Of a stretch of 34,724 nucleotides of DNA, positions 23,646 to 32,064 are shown in pieces. The stretch is from an uncultured Caulobacteraceae bacterium. GTDB taxonomy: Bacteria > Pseudomonadota > Alphaproteobacteria > Caulobacterales > Caulobacteraceae. Made by a program: the position numbers and the translations under genes. Position 1 is the first letter of the stretch, and every line of letters starts with the position of its first letter. The notes under the pieces were generated by a model. That model was not told where the DNA came from, did no database searches, and was given only the letters and a program-made list of their open reading frames with translations. The stretch lies in assembly GCA_903929535.1 (NCBI GenBank), contig CAIYVC010000161.1:1-34724 (forward strand), in the 5' to 3' direction.

Positions 23646-26600
23646 TCAGTATTTGAACCTGACACCGACGCGGAACGTCCGACCAATCAGGTCGTATGGC
23701 GATACATCGTTGGAAGCTAGCGCGTAGAATTTCCCAGGCGCCTGGTCAAAGACGTTGTTAGCGACGCCATAGATGACGAGCGACTTCATTCCTTTGTCTA
23801 CCAGCGTGTATTGTGCTGACAGGTTGAGGTAGGTGACGTCGGGTTCATGGTTGTAGTTGGTGCTGTTCGGCAAGGTCGGGGAATAACCCGGGTCGCTTGG
23901 GTCCAGATAGGTGGAGTCGATCACTATCCCATTCAGGAACCGGACCTGCGCCTGGAGGCTGAAGCGGCCGATGTCATAGTCGGTTGTGAAATTCCAGGTC
24001 CACCTGGGTATTTGTTGGCCAGCGCGGTCTGTCACGCCCGGGGCGCCTGAGGCGGTAATGCTGGTGGTGGCCAGCTGACGGACATTGGTGCCTAGCGCGC
24101 TGAAGCTCAGCTGGCCGGGGATCTTGAACATATAGTCCTGCGGCACCCGATAGGCGACTTCGACGTCATAGCCCTGGGTCTCCATTTTGTTCAGGTTCAG
24201 GCTGAGCAGGGTAATCTTGTCCAGCGAGTTGCCGTTGTAGGTCAGCATCGCGCAGAGCGTCTGGTTGCCCGTCTGGCATCCATTGATGATGTTCTGGGCG
24301 ATATACTGGCCGATGACGCCTTGAATCTGGATGTGGTAGTAGTCCAAGGACGCGTGCAGACCGCGGATGAAGGTCGGTTGGAAGACGATGCCGCCCGTCA
24401 GGGTGTCGGCCGCTTCAGGTTTCAGAGCGGCGTTGCCAGTGAGGAAGGTCTGGACCTGACCAGACGCGCCATTGTTTCGCGGGTTGTTGACTGTGCTGTA
24501 GACCATGCTTCCGGGTGAGTAGAGCTCAGCCAGGTTCGGGGCCCGGATGTCGCGCGAGCGGGTGAAACGGAAGCGGAAATCCTCGGTGGGCTCGTAGGTG
24601 GCCCCGATCTTCCACGTCGTCACGGCGCCGGAGTTCGAATAGTCGGTCTCGCGAACAGCGGCGTTGAAGTCCAAGGCGTGAACGAGCGTCATGTTCTTCA
24701 GCAGCGGAGCCGCCACTTCAAGATAGCCTTCTTCGTCATGGTAGCTGCCGTGGTACGGCGCGTAATTAGCGCTGTCGCCCAAGCTGGCGGCGGAGTCGGC
24801 GTTTACGTCGGTAGCGACCTGTTCGTTTCGATATTCGAGGCCGCCGGCGACGGACAGTGGGCCGGCCGGAAGTTGAAGGAGCTCGCCGTTGATATTGGCG
24901 GCGAGATCTCGTTCCTGGAGCACGACATGGTTTTGGCCGTAATCCATCACATATTTGATGGCGGCCTGCGAGGGCGAGCCCTGGCCGAAAATGTTAAACG
25001 GCACGCAACCGGGAGCCGCGGCGTTCAGGGCGGCGCCCGGCCTACAGACGATGTTGCCGGAGCTGTCGCGGACGTCGTCGCTCGCCGCGGTGAAGTTGAC
25101 GTTGTTACTGTTCTGGCCGAACTGCGTGTACTCGGATTTGCCGGCCTCGCCTGAGATGTCCCATTTCCATTTGCCGATGGTTCCTTTGAAGCCGCCGGCA
25201 ATGCGCGTCAGCGCCAGGTGGGTGGCGCGAGAGTAGAAGCCGCCGCCCTGGCCGGGGGTGCCCCAGCCCGGATCGTTTTCGATGCGGCCCACGGTCAAGG
25301 TGGTCAGGTGATTGGCGTCCATCAGCGAGCCCACGGCCGCAGGCAAGAAGGCGTTGTCCCGTCGGACGGTGATCGCGGCATTGTCACGGCGCTGAGCGCT
25401 GAGACCGTCATACCAAGACTGGCCCCGGGTCAGTTCTCCCCAGACCTGCACATTATCGGTCAGGTCGAAGGTGGCTCGCCCCATGCTCGTCCAACGCTCG
25501 ACAGGGTTCACCAAATTCGAACCGCCGGTGATGGTGATGCCTTCGTTGGTGCAAGTCGGGCAGCCGATTTGTGAGTCCCCCGCGGTGAGAGAACCTGGAA
25601 CGAATTGAGCGGTCGCGCCGCCGGGCAGGAACATCAGACCGTTGAGGGGGCCGCCGACGACGACGCCGCCAGGCGTCATGCGACCCGACACTGTTACATC
25701 GGTCGAAGCGACCTTTTGCGGCACTCCGGCGGCCCGAGCGACGGGGTTGCTGATAAACCCCCATTCTTCACGGCCCCACGCCCGCGAGACGTATGAATTC
25801 GGTATCCCCAGATTCTTGTCGTAATCGGCGCCGACCATGAAGTGGCCACGGCCCCCGAGAAAACTATTGCCGGCTGCGAGGTTCGCCGAATAATCCTTGT
25901 TGTCGTTCTTGTCGGTCTGCCCGTAGGAGACGCCGCCCTGTATCCCGTCGATGTGATCCTTCAGGATCATGTTGACCACGCCGCCGATGGCATCCGAGCC
26001 CCAGGCCGCGGAAGCGCCGCCGGTGACCACTTCGGTCCGCTCGACGAGGCTGGTGGGGATCATGTTGGTATCGACCAGCATGTTCGGAACCGACGGCTGG
26101 TAGCGATGGCCGTCCACCAGCACCAGGGTGCGAGCAGTTTCAGTGGGCCCGACGCCGTTGAGGCCGCGCAGGTCGAGGAAGGTCCCACCCGGATAGCCCG
26201 AGGTTCTCTGGTTGGTGGCCGTCGTGGCGCTGGCCCGGAAAGCAGGAACTTCGTTCAGAACGTCCGCGATGTTCGTGACGCCGCGTTTTTCGATTAAGGC
26301 CTCGTTGACCACTGTGGTCGGGGTCGGGGCGCTGAAGCCGCTGCGCACGCGCGAGGCGGTCACCACCACTTCCTCCAACCCCGCGGGGGCCGCCACGGGC
26401 TGGATAGGGCTCTCGACCGGCTGCGCTCCCGCCGTGGGCTGAGCGGCCGTAATGGCCGCGATCCTAAGCAATTCTCCATTGGGCTTGGTGGAGTGGACCA
26501 CTTCGCGGATCAGGAGGCTTCCGGTGGAGTCCCGGGTCACTTCCAGGCCGCTGGCGCCCACCAGCCGGCGGGCTGCCTCCTCGGGCGTGAGGGAGTCGCC

Positions 26601-26807
26601 GACGGCTGCGGCCATCTTGCCCTGGGCTGCTTTGGGTTCGAACAGGATGTTGACGCCGGTCTGGCGGGCCAGTTCGCGAAGCGCCGGCGCCATCGGCTGA
26701 GCTGGGATCACGATCCGCGCAAGTTGTTGGGCGAAGGCGCTGGAGGCGGTCAATGCCGCGACGGCCACACCCAAAAGCAAACGCGCACGATGATGCTGCG
26801 AGTCCAT
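23646..26807 (-). CDS. TonB-dependent transducer receptor with STN signalling domain (receptor 4)
   Basis: The 1053-residue protein has a signal peptide ending SSAFA-Q (residue 26), an STN domain (about 29-102, ARIVIPAQPMAPALRELARQ and LTPEEAARRLVGASGLEV), an Ala/Pro linker (about 112-143), a TonB box (EEVVVTASR, about 145-153), a plug with LVLVDGHRYQP and TGGASAAWGSDAIGGVVN, and a barrel ending VGVRFKY. It should both import and signal, with the sigma/FecR pair immediately downstream as partner. It is a paralogue of receptor 3. The 3' part has markedly lower third-position GC than receptor 3, hinting at a different recent origin. The ATG is supported by GGGAAGAG; an upstream start 16 codons earlier would disrupt the signal peptide. 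The ligand is unknown. Confidence 0.93.
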   Translation of the reverse strand: MDSQHHRARLLLGVAVAALTASSAFAQQLARIVIPAQPMAPALRELARQTGVNILFEPKAAQGKMAAAVGDSLTPEEAARRLVGASGLEVTRDSTGSLLIREVVHSTKPNGELLRIAAITAAQPTAGAQPVESPIQPVAAPAGLEEVVVTASRVRSGFSAPTPTTVVNEALIEKRGVTNIADVLNEVPAFRASATTATNQRTSGYPGGTFLDLRGLNGVGPTETARTLVLVDGHRYQPSVPNMLVDTNMIPTSLVERTEVVTGGASAAWGSDAIGGVVNMILKDHIDGIQGGVSYGQTDKNDNKDYSANLAAGNSFLGGRGHFMVGADYDKNLGIPNSYVSRAWGREEWGFISNPVARAAGVPQKVASTDVTVSGRMTPGGVVVGGPLNGLMFLPGGATAQFVPGSLTAGDSQIGCPTCTNEGITITGGSNLVNPVERWTSMGRATFDLTDNVQVWGELTRGQSWYDGLSAQRRDNAAITVRRDNAFLPAAVGSLMDANHLTTLTVGRIENDPGWGTPGQGGGFYSRATHLALTRIAGGFKGTIGKWKWDISGEAGKSEYTQFGQNSNNVNFTAASDDVRDSSGNIVCRPGAALNAAAPGCVPFNIFGQGSPSQAAIKYVMDYGQNHVVLQERDLAANINGELLQLPAGPLSVAGGLEYRNEQVATDVNADSAASLGDSANYAPYHGSYHDEEGYLEVAAPLLKNMTLVHALDFNAAVRETDYSNSGAVTTWKIGATYEPTEDFRFRFTRSRDIRAPNLAELYSPGSMVYSTVNNPRNNGASGQVQTFLTGNAALKPEAADTLTGGIVFQPTFIRGLHASLDYYHIQIQGVIGQYIAQNIINGCQTGNQTLCAMLTYNGNSLDKITLLSLNLNKMETQGYDVEVAYRVPQDYMFKIPGQLSFSALGTNVRQLATTSITASGAPGVTDRAGQQIPRWTWNFTTDYDIGRFSLQAQVRFLNGIVIDSTYLDPSDPGYSPTLPNSTNYNHEPDVTYLNLSAQYTLVDKGMKSLVIYGVANNVFDQAPGKFYALASNDVSPYDLIGRTFRVGVRFKY

Positions 26808-27107
26808 GCGTCTCTTCCCGACTTGCAAGGGTTCTGACGACCCTCTCGGACTCATTGACGTGACAGCCGGTCCGCATCCTCAGCAGATATTTCGGCCATG
26901 TCACATTGGCGGCGGGCCCGATGGCGGCGGCGGACGGCCCGGTTCAGCGCGGTTTAACCGGTCTGCCGCGCTCAGAGGCTTACGGGGTAAGGCTTTGGCG
27001 CATTTCGCACTGCAAACAAGCAGGCGTGACATAGCAAGGCCGATCTCCTCGGATTTTCTGGCCACCCGGGCTTTTCGAAGAAACCTTGATGGGGATCGGA
27101 GGTCCCC
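26808..27107. other. Divergent regulatory region between receptor 4 and sigma factor 3
   Basis: The 300-bp gap separates two different signalling modules transcribed away from each other. I see no gene in it. A short inverted repeat (agggttctgacgaccct, 26827-26843) lies near the receptor start, and the SD hairpin of sigma factor 3 lies at the right end. Promoters must be present but none matches a consensus clearly. Confidence 0.55.
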
Positions 27108-27109
27108 AT
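27089..27109 (+). promoter_or_regulatory. Hairpin presenting the Shine-Dalgarno site and enclosing the start of sigma factor 3
   Basis: ATGGGGA at 27089-27095 pairs perfectly with TCCCCAT at 27103-27109. The 7-nt loop TCGGAGG holds the ribosome site and the second arm includes the A and T of the start codon at 27108. It could make translation initiation depend on melting or on a bound factor. Confidence 0.4.
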
Positions 27110-27692
27110 GGATCAGACGCGTAGCGAGATTGTGGCGTGGGTGGGCGGACAGATACTGCCCCATGAAGCTGATCTGCGCGGCTGGCTGCGCCGGGGCGGC
27201 GCCAGCGAGTGCGACGTCGACGACATCGTCCAGGAGGCCTACTGCCGCCTGGCGGCGCTCAAGTCGGTCAGCCACATCACCAACGGCCGCGCCTATCTGT
27301 TTCAGACCGCCAGGAACGTGGCGCTGGAGCGCGTGCGCCGCGCCCGCATCATTCGCATCGACTACGCGACGGAAATCGACGCGCTGAACATCTTAGATAG
27401 TGAACCCTCGCAAGAGCGCGTCGTCGACAGCCGCCGAGAGCTGCAGAGGGTCCGGATTTTGATTGAGGCTTTGCCTGAACGATGTCGGGAGGTATTCAAG
27501 TTACGCCGTATCCACGGTCTGTCGCAGAGAGAGGTCTCGGACCTTTTGAATGTGACGGAGAACGTGGTCGAGGCACAGGCCGCACGCGGTCTACGCTTGA
27601 TTCTCGCTGCGCTGGCTGGGGAGGCCAACGCCGACCCGAAAGTATCTGGCCGGCCCGCTCATGAGCATCCAAACCGCAAAAGAGGTCGATGA
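27108..27692 (+). CDS. ECF sigma factor, FecI type (module 3)
   Basis: The 194-residue protein has region 2 (about 20-80, ECDVDDIVQEAYCRLAAL and GRAYLFQTARNVALERVRR) and region 4 (about 118-168, LPERCREVFKLRRIHGLSQR then EVSDLLNVTENVVEAQAARG). It has a 25-residue basic, His-rich tail after region 4 (PAHEHPNRKRGR) that overlaps the start of FecR by 32 nt in another frame. GGAGG lies before the ATG inside a hairpin. Sigma factor, FecR and an STN receptor follow in the classical fecI-fecR-fecA order, making this the most standard of the three modules. Third-position GC drops in the second half of the gene. Confidence 0.93.
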   Translation: MDQTRSEIVAWVGGQILPHEADLRGWLRRGGASECDVDDIVQEAYCRLAALKSVSHITNGRAYLFQTARNVALERVRRARIIRIDYATEIDALNILDSEPSQERVVDSRRELQRVRILIEALPERCREVFKLRRIHGLSQREVSDLLNVTENVVEAQAARGLRLILAALAGEANADPKVSGRPAHEHPNRKRGR

Positions 27693-28617
27693 CGAAGCCG
27701 CGGCCTGGGCGCTGAAGGTCGATGGCGGCGGCCTGGATGCCGAACCCACCGCCGAATTGCAGAACTGGCTGGATGGCGATCCGCGGCGCGGCGGAGCCCT
27801 GCTGCGCGCCCAGGCGGCGCTGAGTTTCCTGGACCGGGCCCGCGCGCTTGAAAACGGCACGCCGCAATCCCTCGCCCAACCGGTATCGCGCGGACCCGGC
27901 TTCACCCGGCGCGGCATGGTCGCGGCCGGCGCCGGCGGCGTCCTGGCCGCCAGCCTGGGCGCGGTGGCCTTCCTGGCGGGCGAGGGGCCACGCTACGCCA
28001 CCCAGCTGGGTGAAATCCGCAAGGTGTCGCTCAGTGACGGCTCGACCGTCGACATCAACACCTCCAGCATCCTGAACGTGGCGCTGCACACTGACGCCCG
28101 GAATGTGGTCCTGCATCGCGGCGAGGCCTGGTTCGAAGTCGCCAAGGACCCCAAGCGTCCCTTCCTGGTGAAGGCGGGCGTGGCGCGGTTCCGCGCGGTC
28201 GGCACGGCGTTTTCGGTCCGCCGCATGAACGAGGACGCCGAACTGCTGGTCACCGAGGGTCGGGTGGAGGCCTGGCTGTCCGGAAGCGACGGTGGCCGGG
28301 TGATGATCGACGCCGGATCGAAAATCCTGCTCGGTCCCGATACGCCTCTGCGCCCGGAGTCGGCGCCGGACGAGATCGAGCGGTCCCTGGCCTGGCGCGG
28401 CGGTCAGATATCGCTTGGCGGCGAGACGCTGCTGGAGGCGGCGGACGAATTCAATCGCTACAATCGGCGCAAGCTTCTGATCGACAACCCCGTTCTGGCG
28501 CGGCGTCAGTTCGTGGGCCTGTTCCGTACCGACGATCCCCACAGTTTCGCTCTGGCCGTGGCGGCGACCAGCGGGGCCCGCGTGGTCGAGGACGCCGAGG
28601 CCATCCGCCTGAGGTAG
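27661..28617 (+). CDS. FecR-type anti-sigma regulator (module 3)
   Basis: The 318-residue protein has a cytoplasmic domain (about 8-60, DDEAAAWALKVD and LQNWLDGDPRRGGALLRAQ), a membrane segment (about 86-105) preceded by Thr-Arg-Arg-Gly, and the periplasmic domain with VSLSDGSTVDINTSSILNV (about 122-140), GEAWFEVAKDPKRPFLVKAG (about 152-171) and the C-terminal FNRYNRRKLLI. The twin Arg before the membrane segment is compatible with Tat-type insertion described for some FecR proteins, although sequence alone does not show it. It overlaps the sigma gene by 32 nt, so translation is probably coupled. It should pair with receptor 5, 160 bp downstream. Confidence 0.93.
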   Translation: MSIQTAKEVDDEAAAWALKVDGGGLDAEPTAELQNWLDGDPRRGGALLRAQAALSFLDRARALENGTPQSLAQPVSRGPGFTRRGMVAAGAGGVLAASLGAVAFLAGEGPRYATQLGEIRKVSLSDGSTVDINTSSILNVALHTDARNVVLHRGEAWFEVAKDPKRPFLVKAGVARFRAVGTAFSVRRMNEDAELLVTEGRVEAWLSGSDGGRVMIDAGSKILLGPDTPLRPESAPDEIERSLAWRGGQISLGGETLLEAADEFNRYNRRKLLIDNPVLARRQFVGLFRTDDPHSFALAVAATSGARVVEDAEAIRLR

Positions 28618-28777
28618 GCGCCCTAATATCAAGCGCGCACGCGCTGGTTTGGCGCAAAATCGGGCGCGCTCTTCGCACCTGCAAAAAAATCTCGCTCCGC
28701 CCAAAGGAAATTTGGCGGCGGCCCATCTTGGTCTTCGAGAGGCGGGCCTGACGCCCGCTCCGTCGGGGGTCGGATGA

Positions 28778-31700
28778 ATGATTGATCGCAACGTGTTTGG
28801 GAAGAAGGCGCGCCTGTTCGGCGCCGCTGCGGCTGTCGCCCTGATGGTCGCCTCGCCGGTCTGGGCGCAGCCGCTATCCTTCAAGATTCCATCCCAGGCG
28901 GCGGACACGGGCATCGCCGAGTTCGCCCGTCAGGCGCACCTGCAGATTCTGGCGCCCGCCGAGGCCATGCGCGGCAAGCGGACCGGTTCGGTGAACGGCG
29001 CTCTGACGGTCGGCGACGCCCTGAACCGCCTGCTGGGCGGCACGGACCTCGTGATCGCCTTCAACGACGGCCACACCATCAGCCTGTCGGAGCCGCGTCA
29101 GGGCCTGGTGAAGACCGCCCTGGTGACCTCAGAGGCCGTCGCCACCGCTGAGCAGGCGCCCGCCCCGGCCCCAGCTCCCGCGCCTCCCAGCCAGCCGGCG
29201 GCGGTGGAGACCCTGGTCATCACCGGCAGCCGCATCCAGGCCAGCGGCTTTACCCAGCCCACGCCCGTCACCGTCGTCGGCGCCGCGCAGATTCAGCAGA
29301 AGGCGGCCGGGACCGTCTCGGAATTCCTGCGCGACATTCCCCAGTTCGCCGCCAACACCGGGCCCGCCAACGCCTCGACCGGCGCCCAGAGCGCGTCCAA
29401 AGCCAACCTCAGCCTCTACAACCTCGGCGCCACCCGCACCCTGGTGCTGATCAACGGCCAGCGCCACGTCGCCGACGGCACGGGCAATGTGTTCGACACC
29501 AACCTGATCCCCACCAGCCTGATCGATCGGGTGGACATCGTCACCGGCGGCGCCTCCGCCGCCTATGGTTCGGACGCCGTGGCCGGGGTGGTCAACTTCG
29601 TGCTCAAGAACCGGTTCGAAGGCCTCAATATCGACTTCCACGAGGGCAGTTCGGAGTACGGCGACAACGTCGAGATGAACCCGTCCTTCGCCTACGGCCG
29701 CTCGTTCATGGGCGGCAAGCTGCATCTGGTGGTCGGCGGCGACTACACCGACAACAAGGGCACCCGGAACTTCTACAGCCGCCCCTGGGGCCAGCTGGAG
29801 CCCGGCATCGTCACCATCGCCGCCAGCTCGATCTCCGCCGCCTCGCGCGTGGCCCAGGGCCTGGCCGCGAACATCATCTCCAACAACGTGCGGACCTCGG
29901 CCTACAACGCCAGCGGCCTGATCGTGGCCGGCCCGCTCAAGGGCACCGCCTTCGATGACGGCGGCCTGACTCACGTCTTCAACTATGGGCGGATCAACGG
30001 AGGCACCACCACCATCGGCGGCGGCGACTACGGCAGCGTCCTGAACCCGGACGAGGACATCAAGGCCGACTACAACCGCTCCGCGGCCATGGCGCGCATC
30101 GAATACGACATCAACGACGAGACCACGGCCTGGGGCTCTGTGATGTACGGCGCCCTGCACACCCGCGGCGACAGCTTCGGGGCGCGGATCCCGAACTACA
30201 ACGCCTATCCGGTGCTGATCAACAACCCCTTCCTGCCGCCCTCGGTGGTCGCCGCGATGAAGGCGGCCAACGTCACCACCTTCAACTACAGCGCCACGCG
30301 CGACTTCGACCTGTCCTCGATCGCCTCTCGCAACCGCACGGAAAGCGTGCAGGGCAACTTCGGGGTCAAGGGCAAGGTCGACCTGCTCGGCGGCGTCTGG
30401 AAATGGGACATGGACGGCGGGGCGGGCAAGGCGACCTTCGCCCCCAATATCCACAACACCCCGATCACGGCCGACTTCTTCGAGGCCGCCTATGTTGTGC
30501 CTGACGCCAACGGCAACCCGGTCTGCGGACCGGTCGCCACCAACCCCTACTTCAACGCCCAGCCGGCGGTCATCAAGACGGCCCTGCTGGCCCAGGTCAC
30601 GCCGGGCTGCGTGCCCTACAACATCTTCGGCAACAACAAGGCCTACAACCAGGCCGCCATCAACTGGTTCAACAACGCCTCACAGGCCGATTTCGAATTC
30701 CGCCAGTACACCGCTGAAGCCAACATCCAGGGACTTCCGCTGGAGCTGCCGGGCGGGCCCCTGGCCGTGGCGACCGGGGTGGCGTGGCGCCGCGAGACCT
30801 TGAGTTCGGTCAACTGCCCCGAGTGCCAGCTCGGCGCCCTGATGAACCAGAACTACTCGCTGTTCTCAGGCGGGGTCAGCGTCGTGGAAGGCTATCTGGA
30901 AGCGGACGCGCCGTTGCTGGCGAACAAGCCGTTTATCAAGCTGCTGGGCCTCAACGGCGCCCTGCGCGAGACCAACTATTCGACCTCCGGTAACGCCACC
31001 ACCTGGAAGGTCGGCGGCACCTGGGACCTCAACGACGACCTGCGCTTCCGCATCACCCAGTCGCACGACATCCGCGCGCCCAACATCAACGAGCTGTTCA
31101 ACCCCGGCTCGGAAGGCAACCCGCAGGTTACCAACCCGGCCAACAACGCCCAGGGCTACATCAAGAACAACACGGTCGGGAACCCGAAGCTGGTGCCCGA
31201 AGCAGGCGACACCACCACCGTCGGCTTCGCCTTCCAGCCCACCTGGGAGTGGGCGCGGGGCTTCCGGGCTTCGGTCGACTACTACAGCATCGTCCTGAAG
31301 CAGGCGATCGCGACCCTGGGCGTGCAGAACGTGATCAACGGCTGTTACGCGGGCCAGACCTTCTTCTGCCAGTACATCACCTACGACACCTCGGCGCTGG
31401 GCATCGCCCGGGTCAACGTCCCGCAACAGAACCTCAACTCCCAGAAGACCGACGGCTTCGACATCGAGATCGCCTACAACTTCCCGATGGACCGGCTGCA
31501 TCTGCCGGGCCGGCTGACCACCCGGGCGCTGGGGCTCTACACCCATAACGCCAAGTCGATCACCAGCCAGGGGGTGGAGACCAACGCGGTCGACGGCGCC
31601 ACCACGCCGCGCTTCGTCCTGACCGACGTGACGACCTACTCGCTGGACCGCTTCCAGGTGAACCTGACCACGCGATACACCTCCGCGATCAAGTACAGCA

Positions 31701-31963
31701 CCCTGCTGATCGGTCCGGACGACCCCGCCTTCACCCTGGCGAGCACCTCCAGCATCAACCAGAACCTGTGGAGCGTGCCGGTCTATTTCAACACCGCCCT
31801 GTCCTACGACTACATCGATAAGCCGGGCATGAAGGTGCAGTTCTACTTCAACGTCGACAACCTGCTCGATACCCAGCCTCCGATCGTCGCCTGGTCGCTG
31901 AGCGGGGGCCCCTACGACCTCGTGGGCCGCTCGTTCAAGGCCGGTTTCCGCCTGCGCTACTGA
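28778..31963 (+). CDS. TonB-dependent transducer receptor with STN signalling domain (receptor 5)
   Basis: The 1061-residue protein has a signal peptide ending PVWA-Q (residue 30), an STN domain (about 33-104, LSFKIPSQAADTGIAEFARQ and LTVGDALNRLLGGTDL), a Pro/Ala linker (APAPAPAPAPPSQP, about 127-140), a TonB box (ETLVITGSR, about 144-152), a plug with RTLVLINGQRHV and TGGASAAYGSDAVAGVVN, and a barrel ending FRLRY. It should signal to the FecR/sigma pair just upstream. It is more distant from receptors 3 and 4, though plug and several barrel motifs (ETNYSTSGNATTWKVGGTW, SHDIRAPNINELF) are shared. ATG 28778 is chosen for the signal peptide, with a G-rich site upstream; ATG 28774 is in another frame. 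A formamidase-like gene follows at 32065. Confidence 0.93.
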   Translation: MIDRNVFGKKARLFGAAAAVALMVASPVWAQPLSFKIPSQAADTGIAEFARQAHLQILAPAEAMRGKRTGSVNGALTVGDALNRLLGGTDLVIAFNDGHTISLSEPRQGLVKTALVTSEAVATAEQAPAPAPAPAPPSQPAAVETLVITGSRIQASGFTQPTPVTVVGAAQIQQKAAGTVSEFLRDIPQFAANTGPANASTGAQSASKANLSLYNLGATRTLVLINGQRHVADGTGNVFDTNLIPTSLIDRVDIVTGGASAAYGSDAVAGVVNFVLKNRFEGLNIDFHEGSSEYGDNVEMNPSFAYGRSFMGGKLHLVVGGDYTDNKGTRNFYSRPWGQLEPGIVTIAASSISAASRVAQGLAANIISNNVRTSAYNASGLIVAGPLKGTAFDDGGLTHVFNYGRINGGTTTIGGGDYGSVLNPDEDIKADYNRSAAMARIEYDINDETTAWGSVMYGALHTRGDSFGARIPNYNAYPVLINNPFLPPSVVAAMKAANVTTFNYSATRDFDLSSIASRNRTESVQGNFGVKGKVDLLGGVWKWDMDGGAGKATFAPNIHNTPITADFFEAAYVVPDANGNPVCGPVATNPYFNAQPAVIKTALLAQVTPGCVPYNIFGNNKAYNQAAINWFNNASQADFEFRQYTAEANIQGLPLELPGGPLAVATGVAWRRETLSSVNCPECQLGALMNQNYSLFSGGVSVVEGYLEADAPLLANKPFIKLLGLNGALRETNYSTSGNATTWKVGGTWDLNDDLRFRITQSHDIRAPNINELFNPGSEGNPQVTNPANNAQGYIKNNTVGNPKLVPEAGDTTTVGFAFQPTWEWARGFRASVDYYSIVLKQAIATLGVQNVINGCYAGQTFFCQYITYDTSALGIARVNVPQQNLNSQKTDGFDIEIAYNFPMDRLHLPGRLTTRALGLYTHNAKSITSQGVETNAVDGATTPRFVLTDVTTYSLDRFQVNLTTRYTSAIKYSTLLIGPDDPAFTLASTSSINQNLWSVPVYFNTALSYDYIDKPGMKVQFYFNVDNLLDTQPPIVAWSLSGGPYDLVGRSFKAGFRLRY

Positions 31964-31973
31964 GCCATCCCCA

Positions 31974-31999
31974 AGGCGGTCTTCAGCCGAAGACCGCCT
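31974..31999 (+). terminator. Hairpin between receptor 5 and the formamidase-like gene
   Basis: AGGCGGTCTTC at 31974-31984 pairs perfectly with GAAGACCGCCT at 31989-31999 around AGCC, 10 bp after the receptor stop. No T-run follows, so it may be a Rho-independent end of low efficiency or an mRNA-stabilising hairpin. Confidence 0.5.
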
Positions 32000-32064
32000 A
32001 CTGGCCGTGGCCGGTCAGGCAATAGCCGGCTGCGGCCCCTTTACGCACAAGAGGAGACGCCATC

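Noticed and set aside
28706-28736. GGAAAT followed by GTCTTC as a FecI-type promoter for receptor 5
   Set aside because: The hexamers are 19 bp apart and the -10 part is not a convincing match; similar pairs occur by chance. No other receptor leader shares the arrangement clearly.
29129-30454. Open frame of 441 codons on the minus strand opposite receptor 5
   Set aside because: Antisense shadow of the receptor with low-complexity Gly/Val/Asp/His composition.
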